This document shows positions 7,733 through 16,700 of a DNA stretch of 45,147 nucleotides, piece by piece. The notes under the pieces were generated by a model, which had not been told where the DNA came from, did not search any database, and worked only from the letters and a program-made list of their open reading frames with translations. A program made the translations under genes and the position numbers. Source of the stretch: Planctomycetota bacterium (GTDB taxonomy: Bacteria > Planctomycetota > Planctomycetia > Planctomycetales > Planctomycetaceae); contig QWPB01000120.1 in the NCBI GenBank assembly GCA_003671275.1, positions 1-45,147 on the forward strand, given 5' to 3'. Position 1 is the stretch's first letter; each line of letters begins with the position of its first letter.

Positions 7733-9100
7733 TCAGGCAACCGCTTCGTCGATGGCCTCGCGTGCCACGTGGCACAACTGCCGAACCAGTTCACTGGGCA
7801 TGGCGGGGGCGGGAACCAGTGTCACAACATCGCCGATGGGACGAATGATGGCCCCCAACCTGCGGGCAGCCAGAGTGACTCGATGGCCGGTACGACGTGC
7901 CGCCGGGAACGGCGAGCGCGCATCGCGGTCCTGTACCAGTTCAATCCCCACCAGGACGCCCTGCTGTCGCACCTCTGCCACGTGGGGGTGATTCGCCAAG
8001 GGAGCCAGCTCCTCTTCGAGAACGCGGGTGTTCGCCGCCACCTGGTCCAGCACGCGGTTGTTCTGAAACATATCGAGTGACGCCACAGCGGCCGCACAGC
8101 CCAGGGGATTTCCGGTGTAGGTGTGTCCGTGATAGAACGTCCGACCTTCCTGCGGGGCTCCCCGAAAAGCCTCTTCGATTTCGTCCGTACACAGCGTTGC
8201 GGCCAGCGGCAGATACCCTCCGGTCAGTCCCTTGGCGAGACAGAGCAGGTCCGGAACAATCCCCGCCTGTTCACAGGCAAACATGGTTCCCGTGCGGCCA
8301 AATCCGACGGCAACTTCATCGGCGATCAGCAACACGCCATGCCGCGAGGTGATCTCGCGGGCCTGCCGCAGATAATGGGGACTGTGAACAAGGATTCCCG
8401 CAGCCCCCTGAACCAATGGTTCCAGGATGAACGCCGCCAGCTGATCGCGTTCGGCAGCAATCACCCGCTCCAATTCCGTCAGACAATGAGCCTCCCATGC
8501 ATCGCGAGTCCCGGCCCAACCGACCGACGGCTGTCCGGGGTTGGGAACCATCCGGGTCGGAAAGAGAAGCCGGTCGTACATCGCGTGAAAACGGGGGACG
8601 CGACCGACACTGACCGATCCCACCGTGTCTCCGTGATAGCCATCGGCCACGGCGGCGAACAACGTTCGTTCCGAGGCACCGGATCGCCGCTGACGGTGGA
8701 ACTGCACCGCAATTTTTAACGCTGCCTCGACCGCCGTGGCTCCACTGTCCGAGTAGAACACCCTGGTCAACCCCCGGGGGACGATCCGCACCAACCGACA
8801 GGCCAGTTCAATCGAGGGAACCGACGACAATCCCAATAACGTCGAGTGCCCGATTCGATCCAACTGGTCACGGATCGCCTGATCGATGGCGAAAACGCGA
8901 TGCCCGTGGACGTTGCACCAGAGAGACGACGTTCCATCAAGGTAATGCCGTCCTTGGGTATCGATCAGTTCAAAGCCCTTGCCGGACTCAATGATCGGAG
9001 CCTGCTCGTCCTCATAGGCCGGCATCGGCGTAAACGGATGCCACACATGGGCATTGTCCCCGTGACGCAGGATCGCATTAGATAATCGAGGCGGGAGCAT
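7733..9100 (-). CDS. bioA: adenosylmethionine--8-amino-7-oxononanoate aminotransferase
   Basis: 455 residues. It is a PLP-dependent class III aminotransferase that converts 8-amino-7-oxononanoate to 7,8-diaminononanoate in biotin synthesis, with S-adenosylmethionine as amino donor. The N-terminal HVWHPFTPM (18-26) and SSLWCNVHGH (58-67) are typical of BioA. Asp261 (IADEVAVGFGRTG) and the Schiff-base Lys290 (LAKGLTGGYLP) are present, as is the later HGHTYTGNPLGCAAA. The ATG is 5 nt after the nadB stop, so the two genes are almost certainly co-transcribed. No other bio gene is in the window. BioK-type enzymes with lysine as donor share the fold; the N-terminal motifs favour BioA. Confidence 0.92.
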   Translation of the reverse strand: MLPPRLSNAILRHGDNAHVWHPFTPMPAYEDEQAPIIESGKGFELIDTQGRHYLDGTSSLWCNVHGHRVFAIDQAIRDQLDRIGHSTLLGLSSVPSIELACRLVRIVPRGLTRVFYSDSGATAVEAALKIAVQFHRQRRSGASERTLFAAVADGYHGDTVGSVSVGRVPRFHAMYDRLLFPTRMVPNPGQPSVGWAGTRDAWEAHCLTELERVIAAERDQLAAFILEPLVQGAAGILVHSPHYLRQAREITSRHGVLLIADEVAVGFGRTGTMFACEQAGIVPDLLCLAKGLTGGYLPLAATLCTDEIEEAFRGAPQEGRTFYHGHTYTGNPLGCAAAVASLDMFQNNRVLDQVAANTRVLEEELAPLANHPHVAEVRQQGVLVGIELVQDRDARSPFPAARRTGHRVTLAARRLGAIIRPIGDVVTLVPAPAMPSELVRQLCHVAREAIDEAVA

Positions 9101-9105
9101 GGTGG

Positions 9106-10737
9106 TCAGGAAACCATCCCCCGTCGGACGACAACATGCGACTGCGGCGCGTACTCTGACTTGGGAAAATCGCTGCGGAAGTGGACTCCCCGGCTCTCAC
9201 ACCGGGCCCGCGCCGACTGAACCATCAGCTTGGCCACCAGAAGCATATTCTGTAGTTCCCAGCCATCGACGGTATGGAACTCACGCTGGGTTACATACCG
9301 GTCCCAGAACTCAACCTGCTCAGCCGCTTCGGCCAGTCCCTCCTCATCGCGGCGAATCCCCACATGTCGCCCCATCAGGCTGTTGAGGGAGTTCCGCAGG
9401 TCGGTCAGATTCAAGTCATCCGCTTTGGTGGCCGCCAATGCAGGAACCTCCGACACCAGGGGAGTGACGCTGAAGTTATCGGGAATTGCCAGCGCGGCGG
9501 TACTGGCTCCACGACCGCAACGGACACCGTAATAAAGTCCTTCCAGCAAGCTATTGGAAGCCAGGCGATTCGCCCCGTGAAGCCCGGTGCTGGTAACCTC
9601 GCCCGCCGCCCACAGACCGGGCAACGAAGTCCGCCCGTCGTGGTCGACGGTCAGTCCACCGATCATATAGTGTGCTCCGGGACGAACCGGTATGGGATCG
9701 CGGGCCAGATCGAGACCGAACTCGGCACACACCTGTCGGATATGGGGGAACCGCTCGATCACCATCGCCTCGGGCAGATGTCGAAGATCGAGATAGACAC
9801 ACGAATGCCGCGTCTTCTCCATCTGATCGGTGATCGCCCGGCTGACGATGTCGCGCGGTGCCAACTCCTTCAGCGGGTGATAATCCGGCATGAAACGATG
9901 CCCGCGACTATCGATCAGATAGGCCCCTTCGCCCCGCACAGCCTCCGAGATCAAGTGCCGCGAGCCCCCGGCGATGTACAGCACCGTCGGATGGAACTGC
10001 ATCATCTCCATGTCGCGAACGGTCGCCCCGGCGCGGAAGGCCACCGCGTGGCCATCCGCCGTGGCAATCTCGGGATTGGTGGTCTCGCGATAGAGTCGGC
10101 CCGCCCCGCCGGTGCAGAGAATTGTCTGCTTGGCCCACACGAAGGTCTTGCCGTGCCCCTCGTGCGAGACCAGGGCTCCGCGACTAGCGGTCCCGTGCGT
10201 CAACAGATCGATCGTGAACGTCTTCTGCCAGATCTCGCAGTTCCGCTGCTCGCGCAGCCGCTCGATCAGCGCCCGCATGACCTCCTTACCGGTCGCATCA
10301 CCGAGGGCATGTGCGACGCGGGCGTGACTATGTCCGCCCTCGGTCGTCAGCGCCAGTTCGCCGTTGCGTTCGTCAAACCGGGCTCCCAGCTGGGCCAGCT
10401 CTCGAATCAACTGGGGGGCGGACTCGACGACCGCATCGACCACAGCGCGATCACAAAGCCCGGCCCCGGCGGTCATCGTGTCCTCGGCATGATTTCGGAC
10501 ATCATCCGTCGGGTCCAGGACGCCCGCGATGCCGCCTTGAGCCCAGGCACTGTTCGATAGTTCGAGTTTATCCTTGGTGACGATCACCACCCGCAGCCGG
10601 GGATCGACTTCCAATGCGGCCCGAACTCCGGCAATCCCGGAGCCAATGATCAGCACGTCGGTGAACCGATGCGGTACCCGCTTGGGATCGAAGCTGACGA
10701 GATACCGCCGCCGGGGTGTGGATTCGAGTTCGAGCAT
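9106..10737 (-). CDS. nadB: L-aspartate oxidase
   Basis: 543 residues, close to the usual length of about 540. It oxidises L-aspartate to iminoaspartate with FAD, the first step of de novo NAD synthesis, and passes the product to quinolinate synthase. The FAD-binding GSGIAG is at 32-37. Family features include the SNSAWAQGGIAG segment, the TEGGHSHARV active-site region, the GAHYMIGGL segment and HGANRLASNSLLEG near the C-terminal third. A GTG or ATG further upstream (10785) is in frame, but a good promoter at 10784-10812 would start transcription near 10777, so ATG 10737 is preferred. nadA and nadC are not in the window. Confidence 0.93.
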   Translation of the reverse strand: MLELESTPRRRYLVSFDPKRVPHRFTDVLIIGSGIAGVRAALEVDPRLRVVIVTKDKLELSNSAWAQGGIAGVLDPTDDVRNHAEDTMTAGAGLCDRAVVDAVVESAPQLIRELAQLGARFDERNGELALTTEGGHSHARVAHALGDATGKEVMRALIERLREQRNCEIWQKTFTIDLLTHGTASRGALVSHEGHGKTFVWAKQTILCTGGAGRLYRETTNPEIATADGHAVAFRAGATVRDMEMMQFHPTVLYIAGGSRHLISEAVRGEGAYLIDSRGHRFMPDYHPLKELAPRDIVSRAITDQMEKTRHSCVYLDLRHLPEAMVIERFPHIRQVCAEFGLDLARDPIPVRPGAHYMIGGLTVDHDGRTSLPGLWAAGEVTSTGLHGANRLASNSLLEGLYYGVRCGRGASTAALAIPDNFSVTPLVSEVPALAATKADDLNLTDLRNSLNSLMGRHVGIRRDEEGLAEAAEQVEFWDRYVTQREFHTVDGWELQNMLLVAKLMVQSARARCESRGVHFRSDFPKSEYAPQSHVVVRRGMVS

Positions 10738-10783
10738 GCCAACCTGGACGCCAGTGAAGAAAACGTGACGGCAATGTCGACTC

Positions 10784-10812
10784 ACTGTACGCCGTTCACG
10801 AAGCGGTGTCAG
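10784..10812 (-). promoter_or_regulatory. sigma-70-type promoter for nadB-bioA
   Basis: Read on the minus strand: CTGACA (10812-10807, 5 of 6), a 17-nt spacer and TACAGT (10789-10784, 4 of 6). The predicted start near 10777 gives a leader of about 40 nt to ATG 10737. It lies back to back with the cluster 1 promoter at 10849-10877. Confidence 0.5.
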
Positions 10813-10848
10813 CTATGTGCCCGATGTCCATCCTCCGGGCGTAGCTCG

Positions 10849-10877
10849 TTGACACCTCCATCAGGCAGCAATAGCAT
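10849..10877 (+). promoter_or_regulatory. sigma-70-type promoter for ExbB/ExbD cluster 1
   Basis: TTGACA (10849-10854, perfect), a 17-nt spacer and TAGCAT (10872-10877, 4 of 6). The predicted start near 10884 leaves about 79 nt before ATG 10963 and excludes the long upstream in-frame extension to 10669, which is antisense to nadB. Confidence 0.6.
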
Positions 10878-10962
10878 GCCGGAGAGCGTTTTCTTTCGCG
10901 AACCTGCGAGCCTGTCTGGCTGGCTGGCACTCACACTTCCTCAGTCTGGTTTCCGGTCCCTC

Positions 10963-11856
10963 ATGGCTGTGTCGTTTCCGACCCGATCGAGTGCGCCCAA
11001 CCTGCCACCTGGCGTCCAGCTGCCGTATTTGCGTGTCACCCGCTTTGACACATCCAGCTCGTTTTTGATGGCCACGGCGATCGCGATCATCGTGGGTGTG
11101 ATCTGGGCATTTACGCAGTTCTGGGCGACCCGTCCGCCGCGACAGCCAGACCTGGTTCCCATGGAAGTCATTCCGCTGGGCGGGGGCGTGGAAGACGGTG
11201 ACCCCGACGACACACTGGAGATTGAAAGCCCGGAAGATCCTGTTACCGAGTCCCAGGAGCAGGAGCCGATCGACGAACTGGAAGCTGTCGTCCAGATGTC
11301 GGATCAGGTCATCGAACAGTTCGAGCTGAAAGAACAGGTGGCCATCTCGGACAAGACCGGCTCCTCGCAAGGTACGGGGAAACGTCCGTTGGGTTTCGGC
11401 CCCGGCAATGCCGGTGGCGTGGCCCCTGAGCTGAGATGGTTCATCCGGTTTGCGGATGGTGCCTCGTTGACAGAGTACGCAAAACAGCTGGACTTCTTCG
11501 GGATCGAACTGGGAGCCATCCTGCCCGATGGACGATTGGCCTACCTCTCCGGGATGAGCGGAGCCCCGAAAGTTCGGTATTCAATGTCCGGCAAGGACGA
11601 GAAACGGTTGTACATGAAGTGGGAAGGGGGCGAACGGCGGAGTGCCGACGAAAAGCTCTTCCAGAAGGCGGGCCTGCAAGTGGGCAAGGCCGTGATCTTC
11701 CACTTCTATCCGAATCAGACGGAGCAATTGCTGCTCAACCTGGAGTTCAATTACGCGAAGCGGAACGTGAAGGAAATCCGTCGGACCTACTTCCTGGTGA
11801 ACACCCAGGGGAAGGGCTACGAGTTCGTCGTATCGCGGCAGTTGTACCTGAGGTGA
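10963..11856 (+). CDS. one-span protein of TolA/TonB topology, first gene of ExbB/ExbD cluster 1
   Basis: 297 residues, not assigned to a named family. It has a short cytoplasmic N-terminus, one membrane helix (about 33-54), a Pro/Asp/Glu-rich linker (about 58-125) and a folded C-terminal domain (about 145-297) ending in RQLYLR. This layout is that of TolA or TonB, which span the periplasm and are driven by ExbB/ExbD or TolQ/TolR. The helix lacks the TonB-like S-x3-H motif and the C-terminal domain shows no TonB or TolA signature that I can recognise. It sits 48 nt before exbB in a same-strand run of seven genes. ATG 10963 is chosen because the promoter lies at 10849-10877. A linker or energy-transducing role is inferred. 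Confidence 0.75.
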   Translation: MAVSFPTRSSAPNLPPGVQLPYLRVTRFDTSSSFLMATAIAIIVGVIWAFTQFWATRPPRQPDLVPMEVIPLGGGVEDGDPDDTLEIESPEDPVTESQEQEPIDELEAVVQMSDQVIEQFELKEQVAISDKTGSSQGTGKRPLGFGPGNAGGVAPELRWFIRFADGASLTEYAKQLDFFGIELGAILPDGRLAYLSGMSGAPKVRYSMSGKDEKRLYMKWEGGERRSADEKLFQKAGLQVGKAVIFHFYPNQTEQLLLNLEFNYAKRNVKEIRRTYFLVNTQGKGYEFVVSRQLYLR

Positions 11857-11904
11857 ACCCGTTGGGCGGAGGTCGCACCGCCAGCGAACTGTTGAGAGAA
11901 CGTC

Positions 11905-12573
11905 ATGTCAAATGCCAAAATTGATGCCCTGATTAACTGGCTGCTGCAGCTATCCGGGCCGGGTTGCTATCTCGCGCTGCTGGCGAGTGCCGTGTACGGG
12001 CTGTACTGCGCGATCCTGTTGTGGCGCAAGGTGCAACAGAAGCGGTTCCGCCCGGCAGCGGCCGATCAGTTCATGGAAGAGGTCAAGAAGTTCCTGGAGA
12101 ACAAGGATTTCGATGGTTTGGCAGCGCATTGCGATCAGCCCAAATACTGGTCCAAGGCCTTCGCCCAGTTGGTTCTCGTGGCCTTGTCACAACGTGATCG
12201 GGGCCTGGCCAAGTGCCGTCAGTTCACCGAAGCCAAGTTCGAAAAGGAGATCCTTTCGGAAATCGACCTGCGGTATTCCTGGGTCATTGCGATGATCAAG
12301 ACCGCTCCGATGCTGGGGTTGCTCGGAACGGTGACCGGAATGGTGCTGGCGTTCGGTAAGCTGACGAACGCCACCGGCAGTGGGGCCGATCCGCAGGCTC
12401 TCGCCGGTGACATCTCGATCGCACTCTACACGACCGCCGACGGACTGATTATCGCCATCCCGCTGACGATTATCGGGGGGATGATCCAGGTGCGTATCAC
12501 GAAACTCGTGAACGCCACCCAGGAACACTTGGAGGAGTTCTTCTTCCTCCTCCAGGCGGCCATGACGAAATAG
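11905..12573 (+). CDS. MotA/TolQ/ExbB proton channel family protein (cluster 1)
   Basis: 222 residues. ExbB/TolQ proteins form the ring of an inner-membrane proton channel around an ExbD/TolR dimer. Three membrane segments are visible: near 18-38, 128-150 (IAMIKTAPMLGLLGTVTGM, the family signature) and 170-193 (LYTTADGLIIAIPLTIIGG). The large cytoplasmic loop lies between spans 1 and 2. GAGAGAA (11894-11900) precedes the ATG. The two genes after the next 47-nt gap code for its ExbD partners. It cannot be told from sequence whether it works like ExbB, TolQ or AglR-type channels. Confidence 0.9.
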   Translation: MSNAKIDALINWLLQLSGPGCYLALLASAVYGLYCAILLWRKVQQKRFRPAAADQFMEEVKKFLENKDFDGLAAHCDQPKYWSKAFAQLVLVALSQRDRGLAKCRQFTEAKFEKEILSEIDLRYSWVIAMIKTAPMLGLLGTVTGMVLAFGKLTNATGSGADPQALAGDISIALYTTADGLIIAIPLTIIGGMIQVRITKLVNATQEHLEEFFFLLQAAMTK

Positions 12574-12620
12574 GCTGCCCGGATTCACTTCGCCCCACCC
12601 CCAGTCGCAGGTGACCGACC

Positions 12621-13070
12621 GTGAAAACACGGGAAATCCCCAAAGACAACGAAATGGACATCACGCCGATGATCGACGTGACGTTCCTGCTGCTGATCTT
12701 CTTCATTCTGACCAACAACATGTCCAAGAATGCGAAGGTCGAACTCCCGGCGACGCGCATGAGTTCCAGCGTCAACACAAAAACATCGGTCACCCTGTCG
12801 ATCTTCAGGACCGATGGAAGTGACGGGGAGGTCTATCTGTCAGAAGGGACCATGGAAAATGGCCCCGCGTCGATGGCCGAAGTGACGCAGTATGTCCGGC
12901 AGGCGATCCAGGATGATCGCAAAACGGTGATTCTGATGTGCGATCAGGGGGTCTCTTCCGGATTCGTGGAAGAGGTCGCTCTGGCAGCCTCCGAAGCCTC
13001 CGAAGAAGAGCTGCTGTACTTCACCGGTGTTCTGGAAAACGCCAAGAGTCGCAAGAGCAAGAAGCCGTAG
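12621..13070 (+). CDS. ExbD/TolR family protein (cluster 1, first copy)
   Basis: 149 residues with a GTG start; AGGTGA lies about 6 nt before it. The short cytoplasmic N-terminus leads into the family signature MDITPMIDVTFLLLIFF, with the channel aspartate at Asp19. One membrane span (about 16-36) is followed by a periplasmic domain of about 110 residues with a C-terminal Lys/Ser-rich tail. It pairs with the ExbB 47 nt upstream. The conserved Asp should take part in proton flow that drives the complex. Confidence 0.9.
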   Translation: MKTREIPKDNEMDITPMIDVTFLLLIFFILTNNMSKNAKVELPATRMSSSVNTKTSVTLSIFRTDGSDGEVYLSEGTMENGPASMAEVTQYVRQAIQDDRKTVILMCDQGVSSGFVEEVALAASEASEEELLYFTGVLENAKSRKSKKP

Positions 13071-13109
13071 TGACGATCGCAAAGGGAGTTCCTTTCAGGA
13101 AGTGGTGGC

Positions 13110-13766
13110 ATGCCGATTCAGTTTCGATGCAAACATTGTGGCCGGGTGCTGAGCATCTCGTCCCGCAAAGCGGGAGCGACGGTGAATTGCCCCGCCTGCA
13201 CCGAGCCGATTCTGGTTCCCGGCGAGGTTCCGGAAACAGCCATCGTCGACAAGGTGGCCCCGACGCAGGCCCCGCTGGATCCCGCCCCGCGATCCCCGAA
13301 CACCGCTTCGCTCTGGGAAGACTCGGAAGCTCCTCCCGAGCCAAAGCCCAAGCGCAAGGCGCCGGAAGATGGCCTCGACATGACCCCCATGGTCGACGTG
13401 ACCTTTCAACTGCTGATCTTCTTCATGATCACGGCATCATTCGCCGTACAGAAGGCGCTGCAAACCACCGCTCCGGAACCGAATGAAGATCCCTCTCAGC
13501 AGGTCGTGCAGGTCGAACAGATTCAGGAGGAGTCGGTGGTGGTCTCGATCGACGCCAACGACGCGATGCTGGTGGACGACGAACCGATCGAGGGGATCTA
13601 CGCCCTGGTCGAAGTGCTCCAGGGCAAGATGGGTTCCGAGCAGAAGAACAACCTGCTGATCGAGGCCGATTACAAGGCGAGTCATGGAGCGGTGGTGGCT
13701 GTGATTGATGCCGGGATTACCGCCGGGATGCAGGGAATTCGCAAGAAACAAGCCGGAGAGGAGTGA
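13110..13766 (+). CDS. zinc-ribbon-ExbD/TolR fusion (cluster 1, second copy)
   Basis: 218 residues. Residues 1-33 form a cytoplasmic zinc ribbon with Cys7-x2-Cys10 and Cys27-x2-Cys30. A Pro-rich linker (about 40-85) joins it to a standard ExbD: LDMTPMVDVTFQLLIFF with the channel aspartate at Asp96, one span (about 93-113), then a periplasmic domain to 218. The ribbon is on the cytoplasmic side, where ExbD normally has only about 20 residues. It could bind metal, nucleic acid or a protein partner and gate the channel. The stop overlaps the GTG of the next gene by 4 nt, which points to coupled translation. Confidence 0.88.
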   Translation: MPIQFRCKHCGRVLSISSRKAGATVNCPACTEPILVPGEVPETAIVDKVAPTQAPLDPAPRSPNTASLWEDSEAPPEPKPKRKAPEDGLDMTPMVDVTFQLLIFFMITASFAVQKALQTTAPEPNEDPSQQVVQVEQIQEESVVVSIDANDAMLVDDEPIEGIYALVEVLQGKMGSEQKNNLLIEADYKASHGAVVAVIDAGITAGMQGIRKKQAGEE

Positions 13767-16700
13767 CGCCACCGTCCCTTCGGGGACTGGCCGGCAACCA
13801 CAAACTTCCGCTTTCCATGGGACGACACCAGAGTATGGCCCTTCTCGAAATCATCCACCTGACCGGTGGTATCGAACGGCGTGACCTCTACAAACGCCAA
13901 CCGATGTCGATTGGCAGCCACCCCTCCAACGATCTGCGGATCGATGAAGAGGGCGTCGAGGTCATGCATGCCCGCGTCTCTTGGAACAAAGACTCCTGGG
14001 AAGTCGTGGCGGCGGGTACCGCTTCCATCGAACTGAACGGGACCGAGGTCCATAAGGCCCGGCTGAGGTCGGGAGACACGATGCGATTCGGGGCCATCGA
14101 TGTCCGCTTCATGGACCCCGATGCCCCAGTTCCCCAGGAAGAACCAATCGGACTGAAGGCTGACTCGGAGGAAATCAAGGTCGCCCAGAAGGTCTCGAAA
14201 TCGGTGCCTGTGAAGTCCCCTCCCGTCAAGAAGTCAGACGCGGAATTGGCGAAAAGCCTGGAACTGCTGGCTCACGAGGCTCCGGCAACGGGGAAGAAGG
14301 CCAGCAAACACGATGAGCCACTTGAAGTCGTCGACGACGAGGAGCGGCCCCCCGCCCGATCTTCCAAAACACCCCCCAAAGCCGCGCGCGCCACCGCCGA
14401 CGACGAAGTATTCGAGGAAACCCCTGAAGACGACAGCCACGCTAGTCCGGCCCGCCCGGGAATTCTTGACAAAGTGAAGGACGCCATCGGCTCGAAACCT
14501 CAGCGCCCCGGCGACATGGACCCGGTCAAATCACCGCTGGTCCTGGGCCTGCTGGGGGGAAGCATCCTGCTGGTGCTGATCGGACTCACTTTCTACTTCA
14601 TCGCCGATCGACGAACGACCATCCAGATCTATGATGAAGCTGTCGGACTCGTTGACAGTCAAAAATACAACGTCGGCATCAAGGCGTTGGAAGAATTTGT
14701 GGAGTACTTCCCCGAACACGAGAAGACCCCCGAGGCCCTTGCCAAGATTGGGCTGGCGAAAGTCGACCAGGCCGCCACCGCCAACTCCAATTACCCGGAG
14801 GGACTCAAGCTGTTGCGGGAGTTCGTAGGCCAGCAGCGGGACATCCCGGGCTTTGACGCTCTGAAGGACCAGGTGGCAACCCGGGCCGGTGACATTTCCC
14901 TCGCAGCTGCGACACTGGCAGGCAAGCAGACGAATCCCGGTCTATTTGCCACGGTGGATTCCGCCCGCACGATGCTCGTGACCTACAGCTCCGAGTCCGT
15001 CCCTCCCACTCAAAAATTACGAGAGATCGACGATGCCCGGCGGGCTGCGGAACGGGCGATCAACAAGACCAAGGATTTCCGCACCAAGACGGAAGCGATC
15101 AAGCAGGCGATTGCTGGAAAGCAGCCGATGATCGCCCTCGCAATTCGGCGTGACCTGCTCTCCAACTATCCGGACTTCATGACGCATAAAGAAGTCCGGG
15201 ATCTGATGGTACAGACGCTCGAACTCGAGCGTTCACTCGTCACTTCCGAGGAGCCGGCGACTGCGGCCCAGACGGCGGATTCTGAGATTTTACCGGCTCC
15301 TAAGGTACTGGCATTCAATGCCCGGTCGCGTACGGATCAGGTGTCCGAGAATCAGGTGGTCTGGTCACTGGCCAAAGATTGTCTCTACGGGGTCGACACA
15401 GTCACCGGCCTGCCGGTATGGCGACGGGCCGTGGGAGCCGACCTGCCTTTCTTTCCGCTGGAGGAAAGTTCTCTGCCCAGCCTCATCGTCTACGATTCCG
15501 AAAGAGATGAACTGTTGCGGTTGAATCGACAGACCGGGGGCCTGGTCTGGCGGCAAACCATCGGCGTACGCGTACAAGGCCAGCCCCTGCTCGACGGAGG
15601 CCAGATCTACCTGACCACCGAGGATCACTCACTGCTGAAGATCGACATGCAGTCGGGTACCATTATCAGCCAGGTAAAGTTCTCCCAGCCAGTCATTGGC
15701 CCGGCCGTTTCCGGTGACGAACATCTGGTCGTGATCGGGGATCAGGATGTCAGTTATCTGCTCTCACGCCGACCGCTGGCCTGTGTGGGTGTCAGCTATC
15801 TGGGACAGAAAGCTCAGTCGGTCCAGGCCCCTCTGGTTTCCATGGGGCCGTATGTTTTGTTTGTGGAGAACCAGTCCGAACAGGCAGCGACGCTGCGACT
15901 GCTGAAACAAGACTCAGCGACCACTGTGGGTGAAGTGGCCCAGGCTCCTGTCGTGGGAATGGTCGTGGATGAGCCGGTCATTCGGGGTCGCGACTTGTTC
16001 GTCCCCTCGTCCGTCGAACGGGTCAGTGCCTTTTCGGTCTCGGACACCACCGGGGAAAAGCCACTGACCGTGGGGCCCACTTTCCAGGTACAGGGAGCCC
16101 AGGGCAGCCCGATCTTTCTGACACCGGGCCCCGAGGGTCAGGTCTGGATGGCGAGCAGCGCCCTCCGCCGCCTGCAACTGGTCGCGGATGTCATTCAATC
16201 CGACTCGAATGTGGCTGCGGTCGGGCTCTCCTCCCAGCCGATCCAGTCGCAAGGAGAATACCTGTTCAACGCCCGCCGTCGGCCATTCACCGATGCGGTC
16301 ACCCTGACGCAGACCCTCCGGGAAAAACTGACCAGTGACTGGCAAGTCATTACGGGAGCCCAACTGCTGGCAACCGCAACCTTTGAAGGTGAAACCCCTT
16401 CCCTGATTGCCGTCAATGAGGCGGGGGCCACTTTCCGTCTGACGCCCGCTCAACTGAGTGAATCGGGGTTCCAAACCGAGGCAGCCACGCGGCTGCCGGT
16501 GGATGATGCCACCAAGGACCGGCTATATGGGGGAGCCCTGGCCGATTCGCAGATTGCGGTGGCCTGCAGTGAGCCCCAGGCTCGAATGTGGGTGATCAAT
16601 CGACTGGGACTGGTCGACCGCCAGGCCCCCCTGCCCGCCAACCCACAAGGCCGCCCCATCCCCCTCGGCAAGAAGATCGTAGTCCCGTTGGTCGGACGGC

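Noticed and set aside
9274-10560. 428-codon open frame on the plus strand
   Set aside because: It mirrors nadB, whose motifs are unmistakable.
10669-10962. 98-codon N-terminal extension of the cluster 1 linker protein
   Set aside because: It overlaps nadB antisense and lies before the TTGACA-17-TAGCAT promoter.
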